From: JAJDTT01 sp022827025
GTDB taxonomy: Bacteria; Acidobacteriota; UBA6911; RPQK01; JAJDTT01
NCBI GenBank assembly: GCA_965203535.1
Contig: OZ241897.1
Span: 372,001 to 436,000 of the forward strand
Length of the DNA stretch: 64,000 bases
Reading direction: 5' to 3'
Shown: positions 44,806 through 53,696 of the stretch, piece after piece
How positions within the stretch are numbered: the stretch's first letter is position 1
Layout: the number at the start of each line of letters is the position of its first letter
Notes under the pieces: model-generated
The model's input: the letters and a program-made list of their open reading frames with translations, nothing else
Told to the model about the DNA's origin: nothing
Databases searched by the model: none
Position numbers and translations under genes: made by a program

Positions 44806-46089
44806 ATGAGACCAGCGATCAAGGGACTCCTTCAGCTATCGGACGGCCGACTATTCGAGGAGGTCGCCACGGGAATCCGGCTTATCGCCGAGCATGCCGA
44901 GAGTTTGGAATCGACCGCGGTCCGTCTACGTGCGATCAAGGAACACCGTGCTGCAGCCATCGTTCATGCACTCGCGCAGGAGGAATCAGCGAAGGTCCTT
45001 ATTCTGCTTGACCTGGTCAGGTGCGCACGCAGCAACCGAGACGGGAGGTCCAGGACGGTTGCGGCCTTCGGCGATCATCTCGCGAAAGAGATCTACGCCG
45101 ATTCCTGCCGCTGGACGCCAGTCGATTTTGCGGAGGTGACGAGCATAGTGGACCGCGAGCGGCGGCCGTACTACCTCGATGGTCCCAACGAGGTTGACTG
45201 GATCCTTCCGAACTACGCCAAGTGTCGGAGAGAGAACCGAATGTACGTGGACTATGTGCAGGACATCACCGTAGAGGACGGTGAGTACGATTGGGTATCT
45301 CCGCTACCGGATAGCCTGTACCGAGAATACGGAGACACCACACCACCGTGTCTGATGGTAGCTAGCGCGCTGCACCGCGTCGGAATGACGACTCCGGAAG
45401 GGCTGGCCGCAGTGGCAGACCTCTGGCGCGGCTTTCAGCCGCAGCCGCAGACCACATTTCAAGAGCTATTGGGGCGGAACTTCGACTCGTTGGTTCGCGT
45501 GAGCGAGCCACGACAGAACCGGGAAGTTGATCCAGAAGACGCGAGGTCGGTCTGTTACCATTGGCCGTTTCCGCTGTGGCCTCTCGATCTAAGGCAATCG
45601 AAAGGGCCGACCAAAGCGGACCTTCGCCGTCAGAGAACCGAACAGATCAAGTGGCGCTTGGAGCGGGAGTCAGAAAGGGATCCGCCGCCTTTGATCACCC
45701 GGAGCAAGTTGGCGGCACTAAGCAGGGCGTACGCAGATTTTCGTGCCGAGGAGGAGCGGCGGATAGCATCGCTACCTGGGAGCAGAAACGGCGGCGTTCG
45801 GATCAGCGAGATAGGTTTCACAACCAAGTTGGAGTCGTACCAGCGACTCCGACGCATGGTGAGTGATCTGAGCCTCGAAGAACTCATGGACCTGGCCGCT
45901 CTCGGGTGGTTCGGAAGGCACCCTGAGTCCGGCTGGGCACACTGCCACCAACATGCCCGGAGGATCATCTCGGATGATTCCATCGGCTATGTCTGCGGAC
46001 TCGCCCAGCATTGGATGACAGGGTTGGAGCGTTGGGAAGCGCCGCCGCAGCTGCCACCGCGCCTCACCATCGGTGGGGACACGGCGTAG
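44806..46089 (+). CDS. AbiV-like (HEPN superfamily) protein, putative abortive-infection effector
   Basis: 427 residues from the ATG at 44806; a TTG at 44710 would add 32 unconvincing residues. The N-terminal ~70 residues match the AbiV pattern of a helix with AEHAESL, then RAAAIVHALAQEESAKVLILLDL (given in two parts: RAAAIVHALAQEE, SAKVLILLDL). Arg48 and His54 form a HEPN-type R-x5-H motif, the RNase active site in many HEPN toxins. The long C-terminal region is charged and helical and not recognised. Classical AbiV proteins are shorter, so this is an extended form. Confidence 0.65.
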   Translation: MRPAIKGLLQLSDGRLFEEVATGIRLIAEHAESLESTAVRLRAIKEHRAAAIVHALAQEESAKVLILLDLVRCARSNRDGRSRTVAAFGDHLAKEIYADSCRWTPVDFAEVTSIVDRERRPYYLDGPNEVDWILPNYAKCRRENRMYVDYVQDITVEDGEYDWVSPLPDSLYREYGDTTPPCLMVASALHRVGMTTPEGLAAVADLWRGFQPQPQTTFQELLGRNFDSLVRVSEPRQNREVDPEDARSVCYHWPFPLWPLDLRQSKGPTKADLRRQRTEQIKWRLERESERDPPPLITRSKLAALSRAYADFRAEEERRIASLPGSRNGGVRISEIGFTTKLESYQRLRRMVSDLSLEELMDLAALGWFGRHPESGWAHCHQHARRIISDDSIGYVCGLAQHWMTGLERWEAPPQLPPRLTIGGDTA

Positions 46090-46271
46090 CGGGCAGTCCG
46101 GTGTCCGTTCTCCACGGCCCCGATAGCTCCCGTACCGCGCCTTTCCAACCTATACCGGTGTCGATGGCCAGACACCTGTGAAGTCTCCGACGCTTTGCAG
46201 TTAGCGCCCCTACACGCTCGAAATGGTTCTTGGGTTGCACCCTAAGGAATTTTCCTTCGTTCCACGGTAGG
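46090..46271. other. Convergent gap
   Basis: About 180 bases between convergent genes. No feature seen beyond short imperfect hairpins. Confidence 0.3.
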
Positions 46272-48596
46272 TCAACGCCACTTATTGTATTGTTGGCGCA
46301 TTCGCGGAATTGCTCGACGGAATCTTTCATCAATCCGGCGGTAGAGTGCAATCAAGCGCTCTTCCTTCTCCTCACGGCTCATCCTGCGCGACGTGCGGAT
46401 GCGGTCTCCGGTTCGGCGGGTTCTTGACGCCGCCCGCCGGACCCGATCGATTTGGTTTCTGATACTTCGGGCCCGAGGACGAGTCCTCGCGAAGGCGCGG
46501 AACCAATCCGAGATCTCGTAAAACTCGTTGCTGTACCGCGTGTATGTCCTGAGCCGTGGCGGCTCCAGGCTGGCGAAGCCGGTGATCAGGCCGGCGAACC
46601 GGGGAAACGGTTTCGGCCCTTTCTGGTTTGCATCCCACATTAATTCGTCAATTCCGGTCACCACCAAGTTGCCAAGATGGCCGGTCCACCCGCGGGCGAA
46701 TGTTTGCACGTGCAGCGGCGACACGCCGAGGCTTTGGCCAACCACCTGGTACGGCTCGGGTGTCGACCGTGGGAAATATTGTTCTTCGGGCAACCAATCC
46801 TGCATGTATGCCGGAATGATCTCACCACCGAAGAAGTTGCGGTTGGTTCGGATCTCGACGACCGGTTGCACGATTGCGGGAATCCACCCAATCGCCAGAT
46901 TGCCGTGAATCAGCGCCCAGATGAACCTCGGGCCTGCAAGTGTGTCGGTGCCAGCCGCGAGGTCGAGCGCCACTTCCGGCACTTTCATAAATGTGGCCCC
47001 GATCTGGAACGGCGTGGGAAGACGAATGTCGCGGTCGCCGTCCACGTCGTACAATGTTACCCAGGAAGCCTTCTCGTACTCAGTCTCCGCCTGGTACGCG
47101 GCGAGGCGCGCTTCATCAGACGTGTTGTAGTACCAGACGCCCCCGGTCATCAACGCAAGGCAGAGTCCGGCGGCCAACACCTTTCGAATATGCCGCACCT
47201 GATCGCGGCTCCGCATCGGGTCGCCACGGTGAGCCCGCGCCCTTCGCCGACCGATCTGATAGAGCTGATCGAGACCCTGGATCGCAGCGTTCAGGAACGG
47301 CACGGTGTGTACGTACATCCGCCAAGTCCGCGAGGCCCCGATGTTGGCGAAATCGACGGAAATCATGCGTGCCGCGCGAGCGGCCGCGTACTTCGTTGCG
47401 CCATGCGCAAGAGCCTTCTGAAACTGACTGACCCGCGTGCCGGCCTCCGTAATCCATGCCGGTCGTGTGAGCAGATAGACAATGCGGGAAGTCCGGCGTG
47501 TGAGCTTCGTCAGGATGGCCGAAGCCACCCGCTGGTCAGCAAAGTGCGTCTCGGATTCGACCAAGGCCGAGAAGAAACCGCCTTGAAGCAGGTAATCGCG
47601 CATCGTTTCGGAGCGGCCGGTCACGAGGTCGTGGACGGAGTGAGCGCTCCCCGTGAGCGTGGAAAAGAACGGGACTTGCCAGTAGCGTCCGGCCACGAAG
47701 CCCGACAACGTATCGCGAAAGAAGTTTTTGACGATGAACATCGGCATCGTGGTGATCATCGCGGACACGGCGGTTTTGAAGGCCGCGAGCCAGTGGATAA
47801 TCGAAGGCATCGGGTCTTCGTAGAGGCTCCGGAGCATCGCTGCAAGGGCTTCGTCGTGGATCGCGAACCGAGTCCGCCGGCCTTGGACTATTGCACTGGT
47901 CGTGTAGCGCCGCTCTCCCCTCGCCGTCTTGCGGGCAATAGAACTCCCTTGCGGATGCCGGACGAGCGTTTCGAATAGCTCGGCCTTCGCACGAGCGACG
48001 AGTGCGTTGTAGATGTTGCGTTCGAAGGCACTGCGGAGAGCGGCAATCAAATCCTCGGGGAGTTTGCCCGTTTCCTCTACCGGCTCCTCTTCGGCATCTG
48101 GCCCGCCCCGGAGTGGAGAAACCAACGGGATCGAACGGGTTCTCCAATACTCGGCTTCGGCCGGTGTGAACAACCGCATCTGGACGTAGTACCGAAGCAT
48201 CCCTCGGTGTAAGGCGACGATTCGGCCCGCGAAGACCTTGATGTCGGGATGCTGTTCGGAGTACTGCTGAAGCTCTTGGTGCTGTAGTCGTTCCGCGCTA
48301 TGCGCGTAGCGGACTGCGTTACACAAGTGCGTACGGCCTTTGGCCCCGACGGGTGCGATGATATCCCGCAGGCTGTAGGTATCACCGCCGCGTGGCGTTG
48401 CCCTGCCGGTTCCGTCGGCGGATTCCACGAAGAGGCCGTAGCGCCAGATGTATTCTGCCAACGATTTGGCGTGGTTGATGTGCTCGAAGCGCTCACCAAC
48501 GGCATCGTTGCCGAACCCTTCGCCGATCGTCTGCGCCGCGTGCCAGCGGTGAATGAATTTAGTTCTGGCGGTCCGTAGTTGATCTCGGTTGAGCAT
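46272..48596 (-). CDS. Phage-type large polyvalent-protein-like (LPD38) protein
   Basis: 774 residues. The central segment (SIIHWLAAFKTAVSAMITTM, PMFIVKNFFRDTLSGFVAG, then AARAARMISVDFANIGAS) matches the LPD38 domain that is found in large polyvalent and internal virion proteins of phages and conjugative elements. One hydrophobic helix near 475-495 (VLAAGLCLALMTGGVWYY). The C-terminus is very Arg-rich. This is the C-terminal module of what is usually a far longer protein, so it may be a trimmed phage gene. Start ATG lies five bases from the previous stop. Confidence 0.7.
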   Translation of the reverse strand: MLNRDQLRTARTKFIHRWHAAQTIGEGFGNDAVGERFEHINHAKSLAEYIWRYGLFVESADGTGRATPRGGDTYSLRDIIAPVGAKGRTHLCNAVRYAHSAERLQHQELQQYSEQHPDIKVFAGRIVALHRGMLRYYVQMRLFTPAEAEYWRTRSIPLVSPLRGGPDAEEEPVEETGKLPEDLIAALRSAFERNIYNALVARAKAELFETLVRHPQGSSIARKTARGERRYTTSAIVQGRRTRFAIHDEALAAMLRSLYEDPMPSIIHWLAAFKTAVSAMITTMPMFIVKNFFRDTLSGFVAGRYWQVPFFSTLTGSAHSVHDLVTGRSETMRDYLLQGGFFSALVESETHFADQRVASAILTKLTRRTSRIVYLLTRPAWITEAGTRVSQFQKALAHGATKYAAARAARMISVDFANIGASRTWRMYVHTVPFLNAAIQGLDQLYQIGRRRARAHRGDPMRSRDQVRHIRKVLAAGLCLALMTGGVWYYNTSDEARLAAYQAETEYEKASWVTLYDVDGDRDIRLPTPFQIGATFMKVPEVALDLAAGTDTLAGPRFIWALIHGNLAIGWIPAIVQPVVEIRTNRNFFGGEIIPAYMQDWLPEEQYFPRSTPEPYQVVGQSLGVSPLHVQTFARGWTGHLGNLVVTGIDELMWDANQKGPKPFPRFAGLITGFASLEPPRLRTYTRYSNEFYEISDWFRAFARTRPRARSIRNQIDRVRRAASRTRRTGDRIRTSRRMSREEKEERLIALYRRIDERFRRAIPRMRQQYNKWR

Positions 48597-48600
48597 TGGA

Positions 48601-48882
48601 TCAGGATGGTTCAGGTTGAGATTCTCTTAGCGAGGCTTGGAGCAGCGCGGCGTTTTCCCGCTCCTGCATGCGCTTGGCTTGGCGAAGCGCATAAATGACG
48701 CCATTCACAACCTTGATTTCCTCATTCTCCAAATGCTGGTTCATGCAATGCTCACAATCCAGATGGAGCCTTGGCGAGACATCTCCAAGAGGATAAACCG
48801 ACTCCGCCTCGCAACGAGGCCAGATAACGCGCATCCGAATATTGTCCCCGGCTTCAAGAACGATCCTTGTTTCCCTTGTCAT
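48601..48882 (-). CDS. Small phage-associated hypothetical protein
   Basis: 93 residues from the ATG at 48882, with an AGGGGAG-type site (AAAGGGGAGTTG). A WPRCEAE / LDCEHCMNQH Cys-His set may bind zinc. The C-terminal part is a charged helix. It lies directly upstream of the LPD38 gene and is probably cotranscribed with it. An in-frame upstream ATG at 48951 is less likely because it overlaps the divergent gene's start region. Confidence 0.6.
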   Translation of the reverse strand: MTRETRIVLEAGDNIRMRVIWPRCEAESVYPLGDVSPRLHLDCEHCMNQHLENEEIKVVNGVIYALRQAKRMQERENAALLQASLRESQPEPS

Positions 48883-48935
48883 CTTGTTACAACTCCCCTT
48901 TTCTATCTTGGGTCTTTGGTTATACTCCAAGCGGG

Positions 48936-49403
48936 ATGTTCGCAAGTGCAAGGCGAAGGAAGCGGGCGCGGCAGATCCTTGCTACGGGGGAGATTGCGGC
49001 GGTGTCCGCCCTTATTCCACTGATGGATCGGTTCCCGGAGGTGAGGGAACTGATCACATCTCGGGGCGCTGAAACCTGGGACTTTTTCGGCACCGTTGCG
49101 GCAGTAGGTGCAGGAATGTTTTTGGCCTATCACCACGACATTCCGCAGGGTGAGGTGTTGGCAACGGAAAAAACAGTCGCGAAAGTGCTGAATAAATGGG
49201 ACCGGCAGGGGTACGACGCCTACTCGGACTTTGTTCAATTTGTGGCCCGCAACATCGAGGGCGGCTTCAAAGCGGAGCCAGCCGCCGGTGCTTGGGTGAT
49301 GTGGAATATCAAGGGCTCGGAGCCAACCAAGAGGGAGTATGAGGTGGGGCAGGTCATTGGAGCAATGTTTTTCGAGAACATGGCAGGAGCTTGGGAGGGG
49401 TAG
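48936..49403 (+). CDS. Hypothetical protein at the island's right end
   Basis: 155 residues from the ATG at 48936. Basic N-terminus (FASARRRKRARQILATGEIA), then a moderately hydrophobic stretch (FFGTVAAVGAGMFLAYHH) and a polar C-terminal half. Only ~50 bases separate its start from that of the divergent gene, so both promoters share this short space. Phage or satellite origin is likely from context; no family recognised. Confidence 0.6.
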   Translation: MFASARRRKRARQILATGEIAAVSALIPLMDRFPEVRELITSRGAETWDFFGTVAAVGAGMFLAYHHDIPQGEVLATEKTVAKVLNKWDRQGYDAYSDFVQFVARNIEGGFKAEPAAGAWVMWNIKGSEPTKREYEVGQVIGAMFFENMAGAWEG

Positions 49404-49464
49404 TCCTAGAGGATGACGCGTTGTCAAGTAGGTCTTATATTCCCCAAAAGAAAGGATCACTCCT

Positions 49465-49499
49465 GTAGCTCATTTGGACCGAGCAACGGATTTCCAGTC
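49465..49499 (+). repeat. Right direct repeat of the island (attachment-site-like)
   Basis: Same 35-base sequence as 38785-38819 with three differences. Here the D-stem pairs perfectly (GCTC with GAGC). The downstream bases do not complete a tRNA. Confidence 0.65.
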
Positions 49500-49587
49500 G
49501 CCCCGTCATCCTCGCCAAATGTTTACTCCGGTGTTCGGCGGTTGGAAACCGCCGCTCCTGTCGGCGGCAAGAAAGCCGTCGCTCCCG

Positions 49588-50967
49588 TCAATTCTTCAGG
49601 AACGCGTAGGTCACTCCCAGGGTCAGATAGAGGCAACCCATCAACAGGATGCTCGCCCACCAGGCCTTGCCGTAGCGGTATTCCTCCGGCAGGTACTTCC
49701 GCCCCAGAAACGCGTAAGCCACCATCATGATGCCGATCATGGGCGTGTCGATGGCGCCCATGATCAGGACCAGCGTGACCGGCTTGGGGAAGAAGGCGTA
49801 GACAGCCCATGAGCCGGCCATCATCGCGCTCAGGATCATTTTCTGCCAGACCTGGGGAGACAACTTGCCGAACAGGTCCGGCGCCTTCATCCGCAGGGGC
49901 TGCAGAAACATGCGGGAGGAGCCGTCGAAGATGGAGATGGCCGTGCTTATGATGGCGGCCCACGCCCCCAGGTAGAAGACGTTCCGGGACCAGGGTCCCA
50001 GGACCTCGGTCATCATCAGGCTCAACTCCCGCGCCAGGCCCGGTCCTCCAAGGGTGATGCCCGCCGGGTGCAGGATTCCCACTCCCAGGATGAAGGTGGA
50101 CATGCAGACGATGAGGCCCAGCACGTAGGTCAGGATGATGTTGATCCGGTTGATCCGTAGCCAGCCCCGCATGCGGCTCACCTCTTCGGGCGAGTTGGGC
50201 TGGAACTGCTCCCGCGTCAGACGGCCGTGTTCCCGGGCGTGGCCCAGAAGCCCCATCCCCCGCTCCTCCGCCCAGGCGCTGTACTTGATGGTGCCCGAAC
50301 CGGCCATGACGATGCCGGCCAGCGACATCATGACCAGCAACTGGTCGAAGTCGGTGGCCATTCGCGGCACCAGTCCCCGGCCCAGCTCGCCGGTCACGTC
50401 CGGAGCCACGAAGCTGGCGCAGATCAGGAGGCTCAGGGTGAACAGCAGGCACATCACGGTGTTGAAGGTCTCCACCGGCCGGTAGCCGCCGACGATGAGG
50501 ATCACCCAGACCAGGAGGAAGTTGAGGAAGGTCCAAAGGACCTGGTTCTGGATCTCCCCCGCCTCCGGCAGCAGGGCGCCGAAGACGTCGTGGCAGATGA
50601 GCCCGGCGATGGCCACGATCCCTCCGCGCAAGAGGAAGTCCTTGATCAGGTTGATGCAGAACCAGATCCAGGGCACCCAGGAGAAGGGCGGTCCCATCCC
50701 GGAGCAGGCCTCCAGAAAGTTCTGGCCGGTGACGATGGAGACCCGGCCGATGGCCTCGTTCCAGAACGCCTTGGTGACGATGGTCAGGAGGATCAGCCAG
50801 AGCAGGGCCCCTCCGTAGCGGGCGCCGGCCACCGGCTCGGTGAGGATCTCGCCGCTCCCGATGGCCTCGGCCAGGAGCATGAGCATGGGCCCGATCCAGG
50901 CCAGGGCCGTCACGGTCTCGCCCGAGACCCGCATCACGCGCGGTTGCGCCGACTTTCGATCGTTCAT
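49588..50967 (-). CDS. Nramp-like transporter
   Basis: 459 residues with about 11 hydrophobic helices. The first helix carries EAIGSGEILTEP, the position of the DPGN metal motif in classical Nramp proteins, which is missing here; the helix-6 region has AGIVMAGSGTIKYSAWAEERGMG. It belongs to a divergent Nramp-related group, so a metal-ion substrate is uncertain. Its stop is followed by palindromes near 49530-49580. It lies nine bases after the upstream glycosidase-like gene's stop, so they are one operon. Confidence 0.82.
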   Translation of the reverse strand: MNDRKSAQPRVMRVSGETVTALAWIGPMLMLLAEAIGSGEILTEPVAGARYGGALLWLILLTIVTKAFWNEAIGRVSIVTGQNFLEACSGMGPPFSWVPWIWFCINLIKDFLLRGGIVAIAGLICHDVFGALLPEAGEIQNQVLWTFLNFLLVWVILIVGGYRPVETFNTVMCLLFTLSLLICASFVAPDVTGELGRGLVPRMATDFDQLLVMMSLAGIVMAGSGTIKYSAWAEERGMGLLGHAREHGRLTREQFQPNSPEEVSRMRGWLRINRINIILTYVLGLIVCMSTFILGVGILHPAGITLGGPGLARELSLMMTEVLGPWSRNVFYLGAWAAIISTAISIFDGSSRMFLQPLRMKAPDLFGKLSPQVWQKMILSAMMAGSWAVYAFFPKPVTLVLIMGAIDTPMIGIMMVAYAFLGRKYLPEEYRYGKAWWASILLMGCLYLTLGVTYAFLKN

Positions 50968-50976
50968 GGCTTTCGC

Positions 50977-52500
50977 CTATTCGGTCCAGAAGGCGTAGAG
51001 GCTCGCCTGGCGCAGGTGGAAGCGGATCCGGACCTGCTTTCCTTCCAGTGCGGCCCAGTCGGGCGTCCCCTTCCACTTGAGTTCCGCCTTCAGATGATCA
51101 CCCCGGACGGGCACGCTTCTGTCCAGCGAGAAGGTGTCGGTGGGACCCAGGATCTCGGCCCGGATCCGGCCGCCGGAGGCGTCGGCGTTCACGAACATCC
51201 GGTTGCCTTCCAGATTCAGGCGAACCGTCAGCAGGGTCCCCTCCTGGTGGCCGGCATCCATGGAGACGAACCCGTCCTGGCGCAGCTTGGCCAGCAGGAT
51301 GGCGCCGTTGTCCGGGACCGAGACGTAGCGCCGCCGCCCGTCCACGAGAGGGCCGATGTTGCCGGGCTGAAAACGCCGCCGCATTCCGGAGTAGTAGAAC
51401 CAGAGTTCACCGTCCCTGACGATGGGTCGCGTCGGCGGAACGATGGTGCCGGTGTCGTAGCGGTCCAACCCGTCGTGGGAGAGGGGGATGAAGATGGCGC
51501 GTCCCGCCACCCGCTGCCACTCCCTCAGGTCCCGGGTGGAGACCATCTCCACCATGTGGAAACCGTCCTGGTTTCCGATGGGCGTGGGACCGGTCTGATG
51601 AAACTTCATGGGCAGGCCCAGGTACATGCCCTCGTAGGGGAAAACCGGCATGTTGTAGATGTCCACGTTGTAGTGGGAGGGCTGGTTGATGGTCATGGGG
51701 ACCCAACGGGGATCGGACACGCGCTCGGCGATCCGCTGCCGGCCAATGACCTGGTCCTCGCCGTCGGCGTGGAAGATGAGCCGGGGCTCGGTCCAGGTGA
51801 CGAAATCCTTGCTCACGGTGAGGTAGACCGATCGGCCGTAGGGCGCAGCATGTTTTACGGTGGAGAGGAACTGCTTGCCCAGCTCGTCGTAGATCATCTG
51901 CGATTCGTCGGCGCTGGGGACGGCGGAGACCTCCAGGGGCGTCCAGTGAAAGCCGTCCGGCGATACCGCCGGCTGCCGCTTCCCGATGCCGAACATGCCC
52001 TTGTAGCGCCGTTCCGGCACGTCGTGGGGATCGTAGACGACGTGATAGAGAAACTGTTCGCTACGGTCATGCTCCGCCACCAGGTTGTTGGCCTTGGACC
52101 CGTCCCACTCGACCAGGTTCAGCACCGGCTTGTCCCAGCGGAGTCCATCCTTGGAGACGGCGTACAGGGAGGTATGCTGCTCCCTGACCCCCTTCCCCTT
52201 CTTGGCAAATGCCATGTAGAAGAACTTCCACACCTTCTCTTCCGGGACCCAGAAAGGGGCCGTGCGCGTCTGCACCGCGAAGTTCTCCCAGGGATGCACC
52301 GGCCGGATCAAGGGGTCCGGATGCTTGACGGGCTGGTGCAGAGTGCGCTTCACGTTGACCAGCTTGCCGATGAGGTAGTCGTCGACGAAGAGCTGCTTGT
52401 GCTCGGGAGTCACCCGCGGGATGTGTTGGGCCGACAGCAGGGTCCAGGTCCCTTGAACGACTGCGAAAACCACCAGGACAACGATTACGATCCGGTTCAT
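50977..52500 (-). CDS. Secreted glycosidase-like beta-propeller protein, second copy
   Basis: 507 residues from the ATG at 52500, with a GGAAGGAAGG site. Signal peptide (MNRIVIVVLVVFAVVQGTWT, cleaved near LLSAQ). The mature start LFVDDYLIGKL and the end IRFHLRQASLYAFW match the paralogue at 11217-12761. Propeller-like strands repeat along the chain (WKFFYMAFA, GLRWDKPVL, LWFYYSGMRR). It probably hydrolyses or binds a glycan outside the cytoplasm; no catalytic residues can be assigned by eye. Confidence 0.75.
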   Translation of the reverse strand: MNRIVIVVLVVFAVVQGTWTLLSAQHIPRVTPEHKQLFVDDYLIGKLVNVKRTLHQPVKHPDPLIRPVHPWENFAVQTRTAPFWVPEEKVWKFFYMAFAKKGKGVREQHTSLYAVSKDGLRWDKPVLNLVEWDGSKANNLVAEHDRSEQFLYHVVYDPHDVPERRYKGMFGIGKRQPAVSPDGFHWTPLEVSAVPSADESQMIYDELGKQFLSTVKHAAPYGRSVYLTVSKDFVTWTEPRLIFHADGEDQVIGRQRIAERVSDPRWVPMTINQPSHYNVDIYNMPVFPYEGMYLGLPMKFHQTGPTPIGNQDGFHMVEMVSTRDLREWQRVAGRAIFIPLSHDGLDRYDTGTIVPPTRPIVRDGELWFYYSGMRRRFQPGNIGPLVDGRRRYVSVPDNGAILLAKLRQDGFVSMDAGHQEGTLLTVRLNLEGNRMFVNADASGGRIRAEILGPTDTFSLDRSVPVRGDHLKAELKWKGTPDWAALEGKQVRIRFHLRQASLYAFWTE

Positions 52501-52663
52501 GTGCCTTCCTTCCGATATCGGTTCCTCTACCTCGACTTTTTGATGAGATCGGCATCCGTTCCGGCTTCCAGGGCCGGACCGGGGCCGCCGCAAGGGTACG
52601 CTTGAGACAATCCCCGCCGCAACCTCCGGCGGGTTCAACCCGGATGGCCGGGAAGCGCCAGGT

Positions 52664-53611
52664 TCAGACCAGGACGACCTTTCCTCCCGGCTTGAGGATT
52701 GCGATGTCGGTGGCCGGCAACCGGTAGTTGCGCGCCGCCAGGGCGGTGACGAACTCGGCCGGGTGCCCCCCCTGGGACCTCACCGGCGGCGACGTGAACC
52801 CGTAGTGGCAGGGGATGACCACCTTGGGCTGCAGGATCTGCGTCAAAAGGGCCGCGAATCCCACGCCCAGGTTGGTGTCGTTGATGGGAAGGAGCAGGTA
52901 GTCCACCTTGAGGCTGCAGTTCTCGGCCTTGTGAGGGTGGTCGAAGCGGCCGTCGCCCGGGTGGTAGATGTTGCCGTACCGGGTCTCCAGCAGGAATCCG
53001 CAAGCGCCCTCCGAATTACCGTGGTGGGCGTATTGGATCTGCACCGTGAAGCCTTCCCCCTGGATACGTTCCCCATGCGCGACCGGCTGCAAATGCGTTT
53101 CGGGAACTCCCGCTTCGATCAACATGGGATGACACGCCGGCGGAGCCAGGATCCTGGGACTGCGGCGGGACAGGGACTTGACCGATTGGGGCTCGCAGTG
53201 GTCCGTATGGTCGTGGGTCACGAGGACGTAGTCGGCCCGCTTCACGTCGGGGCCGGTGAGCGGATAGTGCTCGGTCTCCAGGTAGAGACTGCCGGGATCG
53301 TAGAACCGGACCTCCGGCGGAAGCCGATCCGCCTGCCGGCGCCGTTTCCGCAACTCGGCATAGAGGGGATTGCCGCTCTGAAGGATCGGGTCCAGGAAGA
53401 TGATCACCTCCCCCAGCCGGACCACGAATCCCACGTTCACCAGGTACCAGATGGCATCGTAGCCGCCGGCGCCGAACACCTCCTCCGCGATCTTGCGCGG
53501 CTGGGGCAGCGCAAGCCGACCCGTCTTACTCCCTTGCGCCTGAGGAATGCCGGTCGACGCGGCCGCTACTCCGGCCGTCAGGCCGGTCTCGATGAAGCTT
53601 CTTCGATTCAT
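52664..53611 (-). CDS. Exported MBL-fold metallohydrolase (UlaG-like)
   Basis: 315 residues. It starts MNRRSFIETGLTAGVAAAST, a short twin-arginine-like signal. Metallo-beta-lactamase-fold motifs: VTHDHTDHCE (metal site), IYHPGDGRFD and the late VIPCHYGF. The fold with DPIL early resembles UlaG-type lactonases or zinc-dependent hydrolases. Substrate unknown. Confidence 0.82.
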   Translation of the reverse strand: MNRRSFIETGLTAGVAAASTGIPQAQGSKTGRLALPQPRKIAEEVFGAGGYDAIWYLVNVGFVVRLGEVIIFLDPILQSGNPLYAELRKRRRQADRLPPEVRFYDPGSLYLETEHYPLTGPDVKRADYVLVTHDHTDHCEPQSVKSLSRRSPRILAPPACHPMLIEAGVPETHLQPVAHGERIQGEGFTVQIQYAHHGNSEGACGFLLETRYGNIYHPGDGRFDHPHKAENCSLKVDYLLLPINDTNLGVGFAALLTQILQPKVVIPCHYGFTSPPVRSQGGHPAEFVTALAARNYRLPATDIAILKPGGKVVLV

Positions 53612-53696
53612 GGGAACAACTCCTGGAGAACTTGTACGGTGAACGGCTCGAACCTAGACTCTTCAGTTGAGAAACAGAGAACGGGGGAGCCTTTCC

